A DNA stretch of 64,000 nt from positions 1 through 64,000 of the forward strand of contig NZ_JADEWV010000003.1 in the NCBI RefSeq assembly GCF_015207455.1. The letters run 5' to 3'. Shown in pieces: positions 44,184-54,894 of this stretch. The number at the start of each line of letters is the position of its first letter. Within the stretch, counting starts at the first letter, position 1. The notes under the pieces were generated by a model, which searched no databases, was not told the DNA's origin, and worked only from the letters and a program-made list of their open reading frames with translations. Origin of the DNA: Microcoleus sp. LEGE 07076. Lineage in GTDB: Bacteria > Cyanobacteriota > Cyanobacteriia > Cyanobacteriales > Microcoleaceae. The position numbers were made by a program, and so were the translations under genes.

Positions 44184-45167
44184 TCACATATCATATTGAA
44201 ATATAGAATTAACGCTGTCCCGAAAAATGGGATAAAGCGCGATCAATTCTTCTGTTATGTGAAAACAATGCTTGTCTAAAGGCAAAACGATAATTTTGTC
44301 TTCTACTAAAATCGCCAAAAAATATTGTAATAAGGAAATACTACGAGGAATTTGCCTGCTTGGTGTTGAATTAACTTTTTTTCTGATAGATTTAATAACT
44401 TCTTGAACTTTGTCCTCTTTGTTAGCGCTCACAATGACACCATATAAGTTATCGCAAAAACGAGTTATATCTTTTGGTTGAAGTTCTTGGGGAATTTTTT
44501 GTTGAGCAAATAGCTCTTGAGTAGCAACAGCTATTTGACACTTTCTTTTGATTTCAGGATAATCATTATCTTGCATAGTAAGAGCTATTTGGTCAAATGC
44601 CATAATTACTGTATCTAGTTGTTCAACAGTAGCTTTAATTTGTGCAGCTAAGCGAACTCTTTTCCAATCAACTTTAGAACCTTTATAAACTAAATCATGG
44701 GTTGAAACTGCCCAAGCGTGTTCAAAAGCACTTTTTATTTGAATTTCAAATACAATGTCAAATATACTTAAAAACTTATCTAAATCTGTATCTTCTGCTC
44801 TTCTTAACTGAACATAGATTCTGGTTGAATCAAATATAAAAGTATCTGGAGATTTTTTATTCTGTCCTCTTTTTACTATTTTCTTGAGATTAAAAGTATT
44901 TTGACAAAATTCAATCACTTCTTGTTCTTGTGATAGACTTGGTATAATGACTGTACAAGCAAATAAATCATTTAATTCAGACCATTTCTTGAATCTACCT
45001 GTCTCAATTTTCTCCGCTAGAGATTCAATAGTTTTAATTCTAGAAGTCAGTGCATATCCTTTATGATCGCAAAAATTCAGCATCGTTGATTTGACTCGCT
45101 TTGCAACTTCTTCAACCAGGGGATGATATTGTTGATACTGGCGGTCTAAGATAGGAGGATAAATCAT
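44184..45167 (-). CDS. RelA/SpoT-type nucleotide pyrophosphotransferase domain protein
   Basis: 327 residues. The synthetase core is complete: ATP-loop R-x-K-x3-S-x3-K at Arg43, Lys45, Ser49, Lys53 (SRIKTIESLAEKI), metal Asp67 (NDLFACTVI), and Glu141 with EIQIKSAFEHAWAVSTHDL and YKG. No HD hydrolase, TGS or ACT domain, so it resembles small alarmone synthetases or toxSAS toxins rather than housekeeping Rel. The C-terminal half is a helical domain I cannot name. It starts 23 bases after the DUF262 gene on the same strand. Base composition is more AT-rich than neighbours, suggesting transfer. Product nucleotide unknown. Confidence 0.87.
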   Translation of the reverse strand: MIYPPILDRQYQQYHPLVEEVAKRVKSTMLNFCDHKGYALTSRIKTIESLAEKIETGRFKKWSELNDLFACTVIIPSLSQEQEVIEFCQNTFNLKKIVKRGQNKKSPDTFIFDSTRIYVQLRRAEDTDLDKFLSIFDIVFEIQIKSAFEHAWAVSTHDLVYKGSKVDWKRVRLAAQIKATVEQLDTVIMAFDQIALTMQDNDYPEIKRKCQIAVATQELFAQQKIPQELQPKDITRFCDNLYGVIVSANKEDKVQEVIKSIRKKVNSTPSRQIPRSISLLQYFLAILVEDKIIVLPLDKHCFHITEELIALYPIFRDSVNSIFQYDM

Positions 45168-45190
45168 AAGTTTGATAATTTACCAGTTAA

Positions 45191-46246
45191 TTATAGATTG
45201 ATAGTTCCTGAAAGCACTGATTTTAAAATATTAATTCTGGCTTTATTTTTCTCAATTCCTGCTGAACCTAATAATGAGGTTGAAATGGCATCACAATAAT
45301 CTTGAACTGCGGAAATAGTTATCCTTGTTTCAGGAGAATCTAATGATTTCAAAAAAACATCTATTCTATTACAAACCTCTGAAGTAATTTGTAATTGTGA
45401 GTCAGTATTTAATTCTGATACTGCACCAAACAATGAATAAAAATCTGCTTGATTTTTTAGTCGTGTTTTACATAGATTTATATTGGAAGGACATTGATTT
45501 AAAAGCTCTTTTATTAATTCAATGACTTTTTTAAATTGAGCTTCTATTTCATCTCGTTCTTCCCACACTAAATCTCTTTCATTGAAAGCTTTATCCAAAT
45601 CGTCTTGACGATATGATTTGACTCCTTCCTCTAAGAAAAGTAAAAGTAGAGTTACAAATTCTACATCTTTCATTTGTTGTCTTGCTTTAAGAGGAATTGA
45701 AGGAAAATTTTGTGGTAGAACGGAAATCATCCAGTCAGTTAAATCTTCTGCCGTAGTAATAAATACTCCACTAAACTTGGCGTGACGAAGTTCTTGAGGT
45801 GTTAATTTACTAACATTACGATTAATACGATCAAATATATTATTGATAATTACTTCATCGTCGGATTGGACATATTCAACAGCAAATTGATATTTCCAAA
45901 ATTTTTGCTTGAACTCATTCTCTAAATCTGTGAAATATTTTCCTCTGATTCGTGTTATAGTTGCTGTTTCACTTACTGGAAACTTTTTTTCAGCAAAGCT
46001 AAATAAAGTGGATAACCTTTGCTTTCCATCGACCACACCATACTTAGAGACGCCTTCGGGAGTTATTTCTTGATACAAAAAAATTGCGGGAGCAGGATAC
46101 TCATTAAGTACAGTATCAATAAAAAAGTCTTTGTATTCTTGATTCCAAACACTGCGTCTTTGATAAGGTGGCTCAAGATCGAGCAGATGTCTTGTATAAA
46201 GATCCCAAAACCAAGAAACTGTCTGAAAATTAATGGTTCTACTCAT
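45191..46246 (-). CDS. DUF262 (GmrS/ParB-like) protein
   Basis: 351 residues. DUF262 signatures: PPYQRRSVWN at 26-35, VVDGKQRLSTL at 71-81 (the D-G-x-Q-R nucleotide-binding motif), and FDRINRNVSKLTPQELRHAK near 140-160. There is no DUF1524 nuclease domain at the C-terminus, unlike GmrSD-type restriction enzymes; the rest is helical. DUF262 domains bind and hydrolyse nucleotides in several anti-phage systems. First gene of an operon with the RelA/SpoT-type protein; I infer a sensor/effector pair. Confidence 0.87.
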   Translation of the reverse strand: MSRTINFQTVSWFWDLYTRHLLDLEPPYQRRSVWNQEYKDFFIDTVLNEYPAPAIFLYQEITPEGVSKYGVVDGKQRLSTLFSFAEKKFPVSETATITRIRGKYFTDLENEFKQKFWKYQFAVEYVQSDDEVIINNIFDRINRNVSKLTPQELRHAKFSGVFITTAEDLTDWMISVLPQNFPSIPLKARQQMKDVEFVTLLLLFLEEGVKSYRQDDLDKAFNERDLVWEERDEIEAQFKKVIELIKELLNQCPSNINLCKTRLKNQADFYSLFGAVSELNTDSQLQITSEVCNRIDVFLKSLDSPETRITISAVQDYCDAISTSLLGSAGIEKNKARINILKSVLSGTINL

Positions 46247-46383
46247 CTAATTTTTTTGTAATAGGCTGAACTGATAATTTGTATTATACACTATATTCAT
46301 TGAGCACAAGAGCAGATTTGGCTAAAAAGCTAAATTTATTAACAATTAGGATTGTTAAGCCCGATCGCGCTAAGATTAATCCC

Positions 46384-48855
46384 ATGAATAACGATCGCAC
46401 ATTTAACCCAAACATCCCTCCACACACCTGGAAACGCCCGATCGGACTCGGTTGGGACAATCCCTACACAGTCCGCTACGCCAGCAATCTCGACGACGGC
46501 CCCTGGCACGGAATGCCCCTAGGCGGGTTCGGTGCAGGCTGCATCGGGCGATCGCCCCGAGGGGATTTCAACCTGTGGCACATCGACGGCGGCGAACACA
46601 TTTTTCGCAATTTGCCCGCTTGTCAATTCAGCGTTTTTGAAGAATATGGCGGCAAAAAACAAGCTTTTGCACTGTGTACTGAAGCGCCGACAGATGGCAG
46701 CTTATCTAGTTGGAAATGGTATCCAAAAGAAGGAAGAAGGAAGAAGGAAGAAGGAAGAAGGGAAGAGAAGGAAGAAGGGATAGGAGAAAAGTCTAATTCG
46801 GGGACTTATCATGCTTTGTATCCGCGCAGTTGGTTTGTTTACGAAAATGTGTTTCAGACTCAATTAAGCTGCGAGCAATTTTCGCCAATTTTGCCCAACA
46901 ATTATCAGGAAAGCAGTTATCCAGTTGCCATGTTTGAATGGGTAGCGCACAATCCTACAGATGCGCCGATTACTCTTAGCATCATGTTAACTTGGGAAAA
47001 TATTGTTGGTTGGTTTACTAATGCTAACAAGTCGCCGGAAGTGATGGTGCGAGATGATGGCAGTCCATTTTATGATTATCAATCCCGGTGGGGAGAAAGT
47101 GCCGACAATTTGAACTTATTGGTGGAAGATTTTCACCGGATCGGTTGCGTGATGACGCGGTTGACTGCTGATGACGAACCGCAAGAGGGAGATGGACAAT
47201 GGGCGATCGCAACTATTACTAATCCGGCGGTAGAAGTATTCTATCAAACTCGCTGGAACCCGGCGGGGAACGGCGAAGATATTTGGCGCAACTTTTCGGC
47301 TGAAGGTTTCTTGTTGGATGACAGAGACGAGACAGCCGCAGCCTCTGGAGAAAGATCGGCTTGTGCGATCGCCGTTCGGTTTACAATTCGACCGGGTAAA
47401 ACTCGCAAAATCCCCTTTATCATAGCTTGGGATTTGCCCGTTACTGAATTTGCATCGGGAATTTCTTACTACCGCCGTTATACCGATTTCTTCGGGCGCA
47501 ATGGCAAAAATGTTTGGCCGATGATTCGTACCGCGATGAAGCATTCCGATACTTGGCGCGAAAGTATTGAAGCTTGGCAAAAACCGATTTTAGAACGGAC
47601 AGATTTGTCAGATAGTTTCAAAATGGCTTTGTTTAATGAATTGTACATCCTAACAGACGGCGGTACGCTTTGGACTGCGGCTGACGAACGCGATCCCAAG
47701 GGTCAATTTGGAGTTTTGGAGTGCATTGATTACCGCTGGTACGAAAGTTTGGACGTGCGTCTTTACGGTTCTTTTGCTTTGTTGATGCTGTGGCCGGAAT
47801 TAGAAAAATCGGTAATGATTGCTTTTGCGCGGGCAATTTCTGCGGGTGACGATACGCCGAGAATTGTGGGCTGGAATCAAGCTTCGGCTATTAGAAAAGC
47901 TGTTGGGGCGACGCCGCACGATTTGGGTGCTCCCAACGAACATCCTTGGGAGAAAACGAATTATACTAGCTATCAAGATTGCAATTTGTGGAAGGATTTA
48001 CCTTGCGATTTTGTGTTGCAGGTTTATCGGGATTTCCTATTGACTGGCTGCACAGATTGTGAGTTTCTGCAAGAGTGTTGGCCGGCAATTGTTGAAGCTT
48101 TGGCTTATCTGAAAACTTTTGATGAGGATGGGGACGGCATTCCTGAGAATTCTGGAGCACCGGATCAGACGTTTGATGATTGGCAAATGCGGGGGATAAG
48201 TGCGTATTGCGGGGGTTTGTGGTTGGCGGCGCTGGAGAGTGCGATCGCGATCGGCGAAATCTTAGAAGATGCAGCACCTGAGATAATTCCCAATCCCCAA
48301 GAGAAGATTGCATTATATCACAGTTGGCTGTTACAAGCAAGACCTAGCTATCAAGAAAAACTCTGGAACGGTCAATATTACCGTTTGGACAGCGAGAGTA
48401 AATCGGAAGTGGTGATGGCAGACCAATTGTGCGGTCAATTTTACGCGAAGCTGTTACGATTGCCGGATATTGTACCGCCAGAATGTGCAGTCAGTGCTTT
48501 AGAAACTGTGTACGATTCTTGCTTTTTGAAGTTCAATGACGGCGAGTTTGGCGCGGCGAATGGGGTAATGCTGAATGGTTCGCCGGAAAATCCCAATGCA
48601 ACTCATCCTTTGGAAGTTTGGACGGGGATTAATTTTGGGTTGGCTGCTTTTTTGGTGCAGATGGGAATGGAGGATAAAGCTTTTAAATTGACGGATGCGG
48701 TGGTGAAGCAAGTTTATGAGAATGGGTTGCAGTTTCGGACGCCGGAAGCGATTACGGCGGGGGGGACTTTTCGGGCGAGTCACTATTTGCGGGCGATGGC
48801 TATTTGGGCGATTTACTATGTTTTGAATCAGAAAACCGCAGATGTTGGCAGGTGA
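46384..48855 (+). CDS. GH116 beta-glucosidase/glucosylceramidase-type enzyme
   Basis: 823 residues from ATG 46384 (MNNDRTFNPNIPP); the open frame reaches 46279 but the extension is not family-like. N-terminal beta-sandwich starts WHGMPLGGFGAGCIGRSPRG, C-terminal (alpha/alpha)6 barrel carries the likely nucleophile in VLECIDYRWYESLDVR and the acid/base Asp in APDQTFDDW. Acts on beta-glucosides, possibly glycolipids. No signal peptide, so cytoplasmic. An in-frame low-complexity insert at about 117-140 (KEGRRKKEEGRREEKEEG) derives from GAAGGAA heptamers. Confidence 0.92.
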   Translation: MNNDRTFNPNIPPHTWKRPIGLGWDNPYTVRYASNLDDGPWHGMPLGGFGAGCIGRSPRGDFNLWHIDGGEHIFRNLPACQFSVFEEYGGKKQAFALCTEAPTDGSLSSWKWYPKEGRRKKEEGRREEKEEGIGEKSNSGTYHALYPRSWFVYENVFQTQLSCEQFSPILPNNYQESSYPVAMFEWVAHNPTDAPITLSIMLTWENIVGWFTNANKSPEVMVRDDGSPFYDYQSRWGESADNLNLLVEDFHRIGCVMTRLTADDEPQEGDGQWAIATITNPAVEVFYQTRWNPAGNGEDIWRNFSAEGFLLDDRDETAAASGERSACAIAVRFTIRPGKTRKIPFIIAWDLPVTEFASGISYYRRYTDFFGRNGKNVWPMIRTAMKHSDTWRESIEAWQKPILERTDLSDSFKMALFNELYILTDGGTLWTAADERDPKGQFGVLECIDYRWYESLDVRLYGSFALLMLWPELEKSVMIAFARAISAGDDTPRIVGWNQASAIRKAVGATPHDLGAPNEHPWEKTNYTSYQDCNLWKDLPCDFVLQVYRDFLLTGCTDCEFLQECWPAIVEALAYLKTFDEDGDGIPENSGAPDQTFDDWQMRGISAYCGGLWLAALESAIAIGEILEDAAPEIIPNPQEKIALYHSWLLQARPSYQEKLWNGQYYRLDSESKSEVVMADQLCGQFYAKLLRLPDIVPPECAVSALETVYDSCFLKFNDGEFGAANGVMLNGSPENPNATHPLEVWTGINFGLAAFLVQMGMEDKAFKLTDAVVKQVYENGLQFRTPEAITAGGTFRASHYLRAMAIWAIYYVLNQKTADVGR
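46729..46786 (+). repeat. GAAGGAA heptamer tract inside the GH116 gene
   Basis: About four to five perfect GAAGGAA heptamers followed by degenerate ones, kept in frame. It encodes a charged 7-residue periodic insert in the N-terminal domain. Confidence 0.85.
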
Positions 48856-49120
48856 ACGCCGATTAACGCAGATAATATCTGATTTATTGATCTCTCTTTT
48901 GTGGAGACTCTGCGTCATCAGCATCAAGAGTGGTTCGATCGTTCAACAGCAACCGTAAACTATGCGATCGCGGATAGGTAGTAAGATTAAATGAACCGCG
49001 AAGGCGCTTTAGGCGAAGCCGCGCCTCAGCGCTCTGATCGCGAAGGAAGAGAAAGAAGAAGATGCCACGCGCTTTTGGCGGATTGGCGGTTTAATCGTTC
49101 CGATGAGACCGGATTTGGTA
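48856..49120. other. Intergenic region after GH116
   Basis: 265 bases between convergent genes with a short repeat (GAACCGCGAAGGCGCTTTAG near 48992) and no recognised gene or strong hairpin. Confidence 0.5.
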
Positions 49121-52100
49121 TTAAATTATGGTAAAGTCTTGTATGCCGATCGCACTTGCTGACACTCCACTCAGAACCGCCAGAATTTGACCTGTACTGG
49201 CTATCTTAATTGAGGTAGTATTTTTTTCTTGACGGATGCTGAGGCGATCGAACTTCAAACCATTTGTTAAAACTAGCAAGTCTTCGCCCTCGGTAAAATC
49301 TGCAATTACATCATCGCCTTCTCCCGCAGTCAAGAAAAAGTAATCGCGTCCGCTTCCACCTTGCAGCGTATCGTTTCCTAAGTCTCCCGTCAGCCAGTCA
49401 TCGCCAATTCCGCCAGTCAAAAAATCGTCACCTTTGCCCCCGTACAGAGTATCATTGCCTTCGCCACCACACAGTTTATCCGCGCCGTCATTGCCAAAAA
49501 TTAAGTCGCTGCCGCTACCGCCGCAGAGTTCATCTTTTTGACTGCTAGCGTCGGTGGCAATGTTGTCAATACCTCCAAAAATTGTATCGTCTCCTTCGCC
49601 GCCGCAAATGCTGTCATTTCCCAAGTCTCCAAACAGCAAATCGTTGCCGGAATCGCCCAAGATTAGATCGCTATTTTTGCCGCCGTGTAGGGTATCATTG
49701 TCCTCGCCGCCCGAAAGAGTATCTTCGCTTTCTTGCCCGTATAAAATATCGTTGCCGTTATTGCCAAAAAGCAAATCTTTTCCTGTCAAGTCGCCGTCAG
49801 ACGCATCAGAATTGCCGCCAAATAAACTGTCATTACCTCGATCGCCAAACAGGGTATCATTGCCTTTATCGCCCCAGATTAAATCGTCATCTTTGCCTGC
49901 GATCGCCACATCGTTATCTTTACCTGCATAAATAATATCATTGCCAGCGTGACCGATGATATAGTCGTTGTTTTCGTTGCCAAATATTGTATCGCTGTCT
50001 GTATCCGCTGCGACAGAAATGCGGCCAGGAAACCCACCGTAGATATTGTCGCTGCCTTGGAGTCCGCTCAGCAAGTCGCTACCGTTTAAACCGTTGATGC
50101 TGTCGTTAAGATTACTGCCGGTTAATCTATCTTTGCCGTCAGTACCGCTGAGAGTATTTTGAGTAGTATTGGGTGCGGGAATGGAAGTGCGATCGGGTAA
50201 AATAGTGCGATCGCAAATGCAGATTTCCGAAAAGATGCTGGCATTCCCCGCATCAAAATCAGTCGGTGTTTCCCCAATAATTTGTATGCGCCCTGTCCCC
50301 GTGTCCGCCCCCACTGGAGTCGCCCTGTCCCCAGGTATCGGAGTCGGAGTGGCTGTCGGAGTAGGAATTACCCCAGGAGTCGGCGTCGCAATCGGCGTCG
50401 AACTTCCCGAAGGAGTTGGCGTCGGAGTTGGCGAAGGCGTCGCAATCGGAGTCGAACTTCCCGAAGGAGTTGGCGTCGGAGTTGGCGTCGGAGTCGAACT
50501 TTCCGAAGGAGTTGGCGTCGGAGTTGGCGTCGGAGTCGAACTTCCCGAAGGAGTTGGCGAAGGCGTCGCAGTCGGCGTCGAACTTCCCGAAGGAGTTGGC
50601 GTCGGAGTTTCCGAAGGCGTCGGAGTTTCCGAAGGCGTCGGAGTTGGCGTCGGAGTTGGCGTAGCAGTGGTATCAACAATAGTTAAAACAGCACTAGAAA
50701 CCGATCCTAAATCGAATCCGTTAGTGGGATTGTTGAGACTTAAATTAACAGTTTGATCGCCTTCTATTTCCGAATCATCAATAATTGGTATCGAGAATGT
50801 TTGAGATGTTTCGCCAACACCAAAATTTAAGGTTCCTGCTGTTTGATTGTAGTCGCTGCGATCGCTAGCAGTGCCATCACTGGTGCTGTAACTGACCTCA
50901 GCCGGATTGTCTGCATCGGTACGAGTAACAGTAATTGTGGCAAAATTACCGTTTTCATTAACTATGTAATTGGCAGCACTAAATTTAAATGTACCTGCCT
51001 TGGTAACGTTGATATTTGCTGCTGCTGAGGCGGTAGCAACTCCATCGCTGACGCTGTAGGTGAAGCTGTCGAGTCCAAAAAAGCCGGGATTTGGAGTATA
51101 AATAAAAGAGCCGTCATTATTAAATGCGATCGTCCCGCTGTTGGGATTGGCGACTAAATTTGCTGTCAACAAATCTTTGTCCAAATCGCTGTCGTTGGCT
51201 AAAACTCCGGTAGCAGCAGGCACGTTAAAAACGTTACCGTGAAGGGTGTTGTAGGTGTCAATTTGTGCGATCGGTTCATTGTTAATAACATCGATCGCAA
51301 ATGTTTGATTGGCTGAAGTATCGACGCCGCCGTTATCTGTACCGCCACTATCTTTGAGGTTTACAGTAATAGTTGCACTGCCTCTAGCACCTGCTACAGG
51401 AGTAAAAGTTAGTTGTCCCGAAGGGTCGATCGCTGGTAGTACGCTAAACAAAGCAGCGTTGTCATTCCCCACCACTTGAAAGTTTACTGTTTGTGCTGAC
51501 TCGTTGGCGGGGCCTGGAGAAATCGCCGTCGCCCATCCGGGGAAGGTTTGAGACAAGTTGCGACCCACGGTGCGATCGAGCCCTTTGACAAACGACGGCG
51601 CATCATTGACTGGATTAACTGGAAGCCTGTAAGTAATCGAATTAGTGCTAAACGGTGTACTTCCCCCGGTAACAGAAGCATTGACACCCGCTGTACCGCT
51701 AACAACTCCGTTACTTCCATCCCATGCCCGAAAGGTAATTGTCGGTTCGCTACCGTTTGTACTGTAATAGTCCGGGTTTGGTACGAAGCGGACTTTCGCA
51801 GGAGTTTGCAGCGAAACTCGCGTTAGGTTGATGTTAGCTTGGGCCGCAGTATTATTGTCACCGAGGAATATAAAGTTAGGAATTTCGTAAGGATCGATCG
51901 CACCGCTAAATGCCGCATAATCTCGCAGTGGCCCCGTGAGTATAATATCGCTCTCGTTAGAAAGAAAGTAAGAGTCGCCTTGAATTCTGAGATTATAATT
52001 AGTAGCAATATTGGTGTTGTAAGAAATATTTTCCTCTGCTAAAAACAAACTGTTGAGCTGTCCTGCCGGATTGGCAGTAATGCCGTCTCCCTGTGCAAAA

Positions 52101-53368
52101 ATATTGCCGGAAGTTGGAGATAGCTGTTGAAAACCGATTTCAATTGCTTTGCGATCGCTCGTAACGGCAACAATGCTAAAACCCGCTCGATTGGAATTAG
52201 TTCGGGCTTCCGATATAATTTGGAGATTAAAATCTAAGCCAAATCCAGAAGTGCGATCGAGCGGTGGAAATGACTGACTTAAAGGATTATTTGTATAGCC
52301 CGCATAGATATTATTGGCAGCAGTGCTGTTTAAATTAACTCCATTACCGCTAAATATTTCCGAAGCAACAGTAGTAGGAGAAATAATATTTAAGTTCCTT
52401 AGAGACAGCCAATTTTGGACACTGGGAGTGCTGCCAACCAAGCCGTTGTAAAGAGGTATCGGGCCGAGTAAAGTTGCGGAAATGTCAGACACCGCACCGA
52501 AATTTGTCCAAGTAGTGCCATTCGTTGAAAATTGCCAGTTGCCGTTAGTATTGTCTGCTGCTGTGACTGCGACGCCCAAAGGATCGCCATTTGCATCGCT
52601 GCCTAACTCTGCTGGAATACTGAAAATACTAAAGCCGGTGTTAGCTGCACTGGCTGTACCTTCATTAATTGCGGTCAAACTATTACTATTAGGATTTAGC
52701 AAAGTTGGAGCTCTGTTGACCTGCGGGTTGCGGAGGCTGTTAATATAAATAGTATTAATTCCACCGTTGGGCAGGCCGATCGAACCAGGACTGTTGACAG
52801 CATAATTAGCTCTTTGGTTGAGACCGCCAACCGCGCTGATAAATTCGACATTAGCACCGTTACTAGGAGCAGAAATTTGTACCTTAGCTTCAGTGCCAAA
52901 TGTTCCCAAACCTGTTGTCGGCCAGGCAATCGAATCAACAGAAGTAGTTCCCGTACTGCTAGTATCTACCCACACCATATCTGATGCCGCAAAATCTCCT
53001 CCGAAGGCGTTGGAACCGACTAAAACATTATTGAGGTAAGTACCGCCAGCACCGTTATTTAGTAGCAATTGAATGTTCCAATCAGAATCATTTCCGCCCG
53101 GTACGGGATTGTAGGTAGTATCGTTTGCTGGAATTACACTTGAACCGCCGATCGCAATTATTGTTCCTGCCTTAAATACAGGAGCAATACTCGTCATATC
53201 CCTGAACTGATAAGCCGAAAGATTTTGTGTTGTTGTACCGTTAGAATCGCCTACAAAAAAAGTTTCGAGTTGAGATGTTGTTAAATCTTCAGTCAACAGC
53301 AGTTCTACGTATTCGTTCCCCTGAAATTGACCGTTCCTCCGGAACTCGTTAATAATTATTTGTCCCAT
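49121..53368 (-). CDS. Large RTX surface/secreted protein
   Basis: 1415 residues. N-terminal region (1-200) resembles lamin-tail-type domains ([20 protein letters not shown]); 200-700 are beta-rich; about 700-790 cadherin-like ([27 protein letters not shown]); 796-893 a Calx-beta domain; 896-1010 a TPTPTPSE repeat linker; 1070-1346 RTX calcium-binding nonapeptides (GGxGxDxLxGG); then a short hydrophobic C-terminus as used by type I secretion. No Sec signal. No catalytic domain recognised; adhesion or S-layer-like role is likely. Encoded alone; a decayed relative lies just upstream. Confidence 0.9.
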   Translation of the reverse strand: MGQIIINEFRRNGQFQGNEYVELLLTEDLTTSQLETFFVGDSNGTTTQNLSAYQFRDMTSIAPVFKAGTIIAIGGSSVIPANDTTYNPVPGGNDSDWNIQLLLNNGAGGTYLNNVLVGSNAFGGDFAASDMVWVDTSSTGTTSVDSIAWPTTGLGTFGTEAKVQISAPSNGANVEFISAVGGLNQRANYAVNSPGSIGLPNGGINTIYINSLRNPQVNRAPTLLNPNSNSLTAINEGTASAANTGFSIFSIPAELGSDANGDPLGVAVTAADNTNGNWQFSTNGTTWTNFGAVSDISATLLGPIPLYNGLVGSTPSVQNWLSLRNLNIISPTTVASEIFSGNGVNLNSTAANNIYAGYTNNPLSQSFPPLDRTSGFGLDFNLQIISEARTNSNRAGFSIVAVTSDRKAIEIGFQQLSPTSGNIFAQGDGITANPAGQLNSLFLAEENISYNTNIATNYNLRIQGDSYFLSNESDIILTGPLRDYAAFSGAIDPYEIPNFIFLGDNNTAAQANINLTRVSLQTPAKVRFVPNPDYYSTNGSEPTITFRAWDGSNGVVSGTAGVNASVTGGSTPFSTNSITYRLPVNPVNDAPSFVKGLDRTVGRNLSQTFPGWATAISPGPANESAQTVNFQVVGNDNAALFSVLPAIDPSGQLTFTPVAGARGSATITVNLKDSGGTDNGGVDTSANQTFAIDVINNEPIAQIDTYNTLHGNVFNVPAATGVLANDSDLDKDLLTANLVANPNSGTIAFNNDGSFIYTPNPGFFGLDSFTYSVSDGVATASAAANINVTKAGTFKFSAANYIVNENGNFATITVTRTDADNPAEVSYSTSDGTASDRSDYNQTAGTLNFGVGETSQTFSIPIIDDSEIEGDQTVNLSLNNPTNGFDLGSVSSAVLTIVDTTATPTPTPTPTPSETPTPSETPTPTPSGSSTPTATPSPTPSGSSTPTPTPTPTPSESSTPTPTPTPTPSGSSTPIATPSPTPTPTPSGSSTPIATPTPGVIPTPTATPTPIPGDRATPVGADTGTGRIQIIGETPTDFDAGNASIFSEICICDRTILPDRTSIPAPNTTQNTLSGTDGKDRLTGSNLNDSINGLNGSDLLSGLQGSDNIYGGFPGRISVAADTDSDTIFGNENNDYIIGHAGNDIIYAGKDNDVAIAGKDDDLIWGDKGNDTLFGDRGNDSLFGGNSDASDGDLTGKDLLFGNNGNDILYGQESEDTLSGGEDNDTLHGGKNSDLILGDSGNDLLFGDLGNDSICGGEGDDTIFGGIDNIATDASSQKDELCGGSGSDLIFGNDGADKLCGGEGNDTLYGGKGDDFLTGGIGDDWLTGDLGNDTLQGGSGRDYFFLTAGEGDDVIADFTEGEDLLVLTNGLKFDRLSIRQEKNTTSIKIASTGQILAVLSGVSASAIGIQDFTII
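50343..50680 (-). repeat. Repetitive TPTPSE linker-coding DNA
   Basis: The + strand shows repeated GGAGTTGGCGTCGGAGTTGG and CCCGAAGGAGTTGGC units, encoding the Thr/Pro/Ser linker of the RTX protein on the minus strand. It opens long frames in other registers that are not genes. Confidence 0.85.
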
Positions 53369-53763
53369 GTAGATGCACCTAAAATTTCAATAAAAAATAC
53401 AGCAGATGCGAGATCGATTAAGGGCACACAAGAACACGCCAGTGCCGTGTCCCTACACCCGTCGCGATTGCTAGGAGATGGCAGTGCCGTGTCCCTACAA
53501 ACCTTGAATGCGCTGTAGTTTTGTTATCATGATCGCTGCCACCCTAAAACCAGCAATCTAAATTAATTTTTTATGGGCTTGTTTGTGCAACTATATCATG
53601 TCCGGTCGATCGACCCCAATGAGATTAGTTCCCGGATTGCGGACTGAAGTCCGCAATCCGGGAGCCGACTTCAGTCGGCACCAAAAACCGTTTTTGGAAA
53701 ATAGAGCCGACTTCAGTCGGCACTACAAACCGTTTTTGTTATGGTAATCTACAGGACATCATA
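53369..53763. other. Intergenic region with hairpin cluster
   Basis: GGCAGTGCCGTGTCCCTACA occurs twice (near 53440 and 53480). At 53631-53662 CCCGGATTGCGGACT-GA-AGTCCGCAATCCGGG is a 15-bp perfect hairpin, followed by GCCGACT-TC-AGTCGGC at 53664-53679 and another copy near 53710. No gene. These may be terminators or mobile hairpins of the same type as 36004-36069. Confidence 0.6.
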
Positions 53764-54608
53764 TTAGAAAATAGTAAAATCATCCAGTCCGATCGCACTT
53801 GCTTGTACTCCACTCAGAACAGCCAGAAGTTGACCTGTATTGGCAATCTTGATGAAAGTTGCACTGTTTTGTTGAACGAAGCTGAGCCGATCGACAGTCA
53901 ATCCTCCTGTTAAAATCAGCACATCTTCCCCTTTAGTAAAATCAACAATTAGATCGCTGCCTTGTCCCGCACTCAACAAAAAGTAATCGCGGCCGCTTCC
54001 CCCTCGCAGCGTATCGTTTCCTAAATCTCCAATCAGCCAGTCATCGCCAATTCCACCAGCCACAGTATCGTCTCCGTCGCCGCCGCACACAGTATCAGCA
54101 CCGCGATCGCCAAACAATAGATCGTCGCCCGTACCCCCGCCTGCGGCGGCTGATTTGTGACATTAATAACTATCACAGCAGACGCTGATGTGAAAGTTCC
54201 GTCGCTGACACTGTAGCTGAATTACTCCAACCCAACAAAACCGGGATTGGGAGTATAGCTGAAGGAACCGTCGCTGTTGAAATTGATCTTGCCAAAGTTG
54301 GGGGCGGATACCAGTTTGGCCGTCAATGTGTCGCCGTCGGGGTCGATGTCATTGGCTAGGACTCCGGGGGCTGGCAGATTGAATACCTTGTCGTGGGGAA
54401 TGCTGTAACTGTCGGGTTGTGCCACTGGTTGCTGGTTGGTGACGTTAATGACGAAAGCTGGGTAGCCGAAGTATCGATACGACCATTGTCTCTGAGGTTT
54501 AAACTAATAGTAGCACGGCCGATCGCAGCGCCCGCCGACGTAAAAATCAGTTGTCCTAAAGAGTTACGATCGCCAGTGGTACGCTGAATAAACCAGTATT
54601 GTCAAGTT
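53764..54608 (-). pseudogene. Decayed RTX/cadherin-type gene
   Basis: Homologous to the C-terminal part of the neighbouring RTX gene but broken. Reading from 54608 downwards: LDNTGLFSV, a frameshift to SLGQLIFTSAGAAIG, RDNGRIDTSATQ, another frameshift to AFVINVTNQQPVAQPDSYS, a cadherin-like unit GVLANDIDPDGDTL, a TAA inside GLE-stop-FSYSVSDG (the intact gene has [12 protein letters not shown]), one more frameshift, then RTX repeats GDDLLFGDRGADTVCGGDG to a normal family C-terminus at 53764. At least three frameshifts and one stop. The N-terminal 700 or so residues are missing. Confidence 0.85.
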
Positions 54609-54894
54609 TAGGTCGATCGCGCTTAGTTGCAAACTTGCGGGGCGGCCGTGGGAGAGAATGCACGAAGTTCTGCATCGTCTTAGCCTTGAGGTTAAACTTG
54701 TGCAATGTCAAACTTCATTAATGTTGTCAGCATCGATCGACAATAGTAGTACCGTATAGTCAGGAGACCAATAAAATCAACAATCGAGAGTGATATTAAT
54801 TTTCCTTGAAACTGCAATAGATTTAGCTTGTAGAGGTGCATTTAGCAATTCATTCATTTCAAAAACCGACTATTCCAGTACACAAATCGCCTTT
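54609..54894. other. Intergenic region, nothing recognised
   Basis: About 286 bases between the RTX remnant and the response-regulator stop. Contains HIP1-related GCGATCG-like sites and no convincing frame or hairpin. Confidence 0.5.

Noticed and set aside
50169-50756. Plus-strand frames opposite the TPTPSE linker
   Set aside because: Gly/Val and Arg/Ser low-complexity products of the repeat in other registers.
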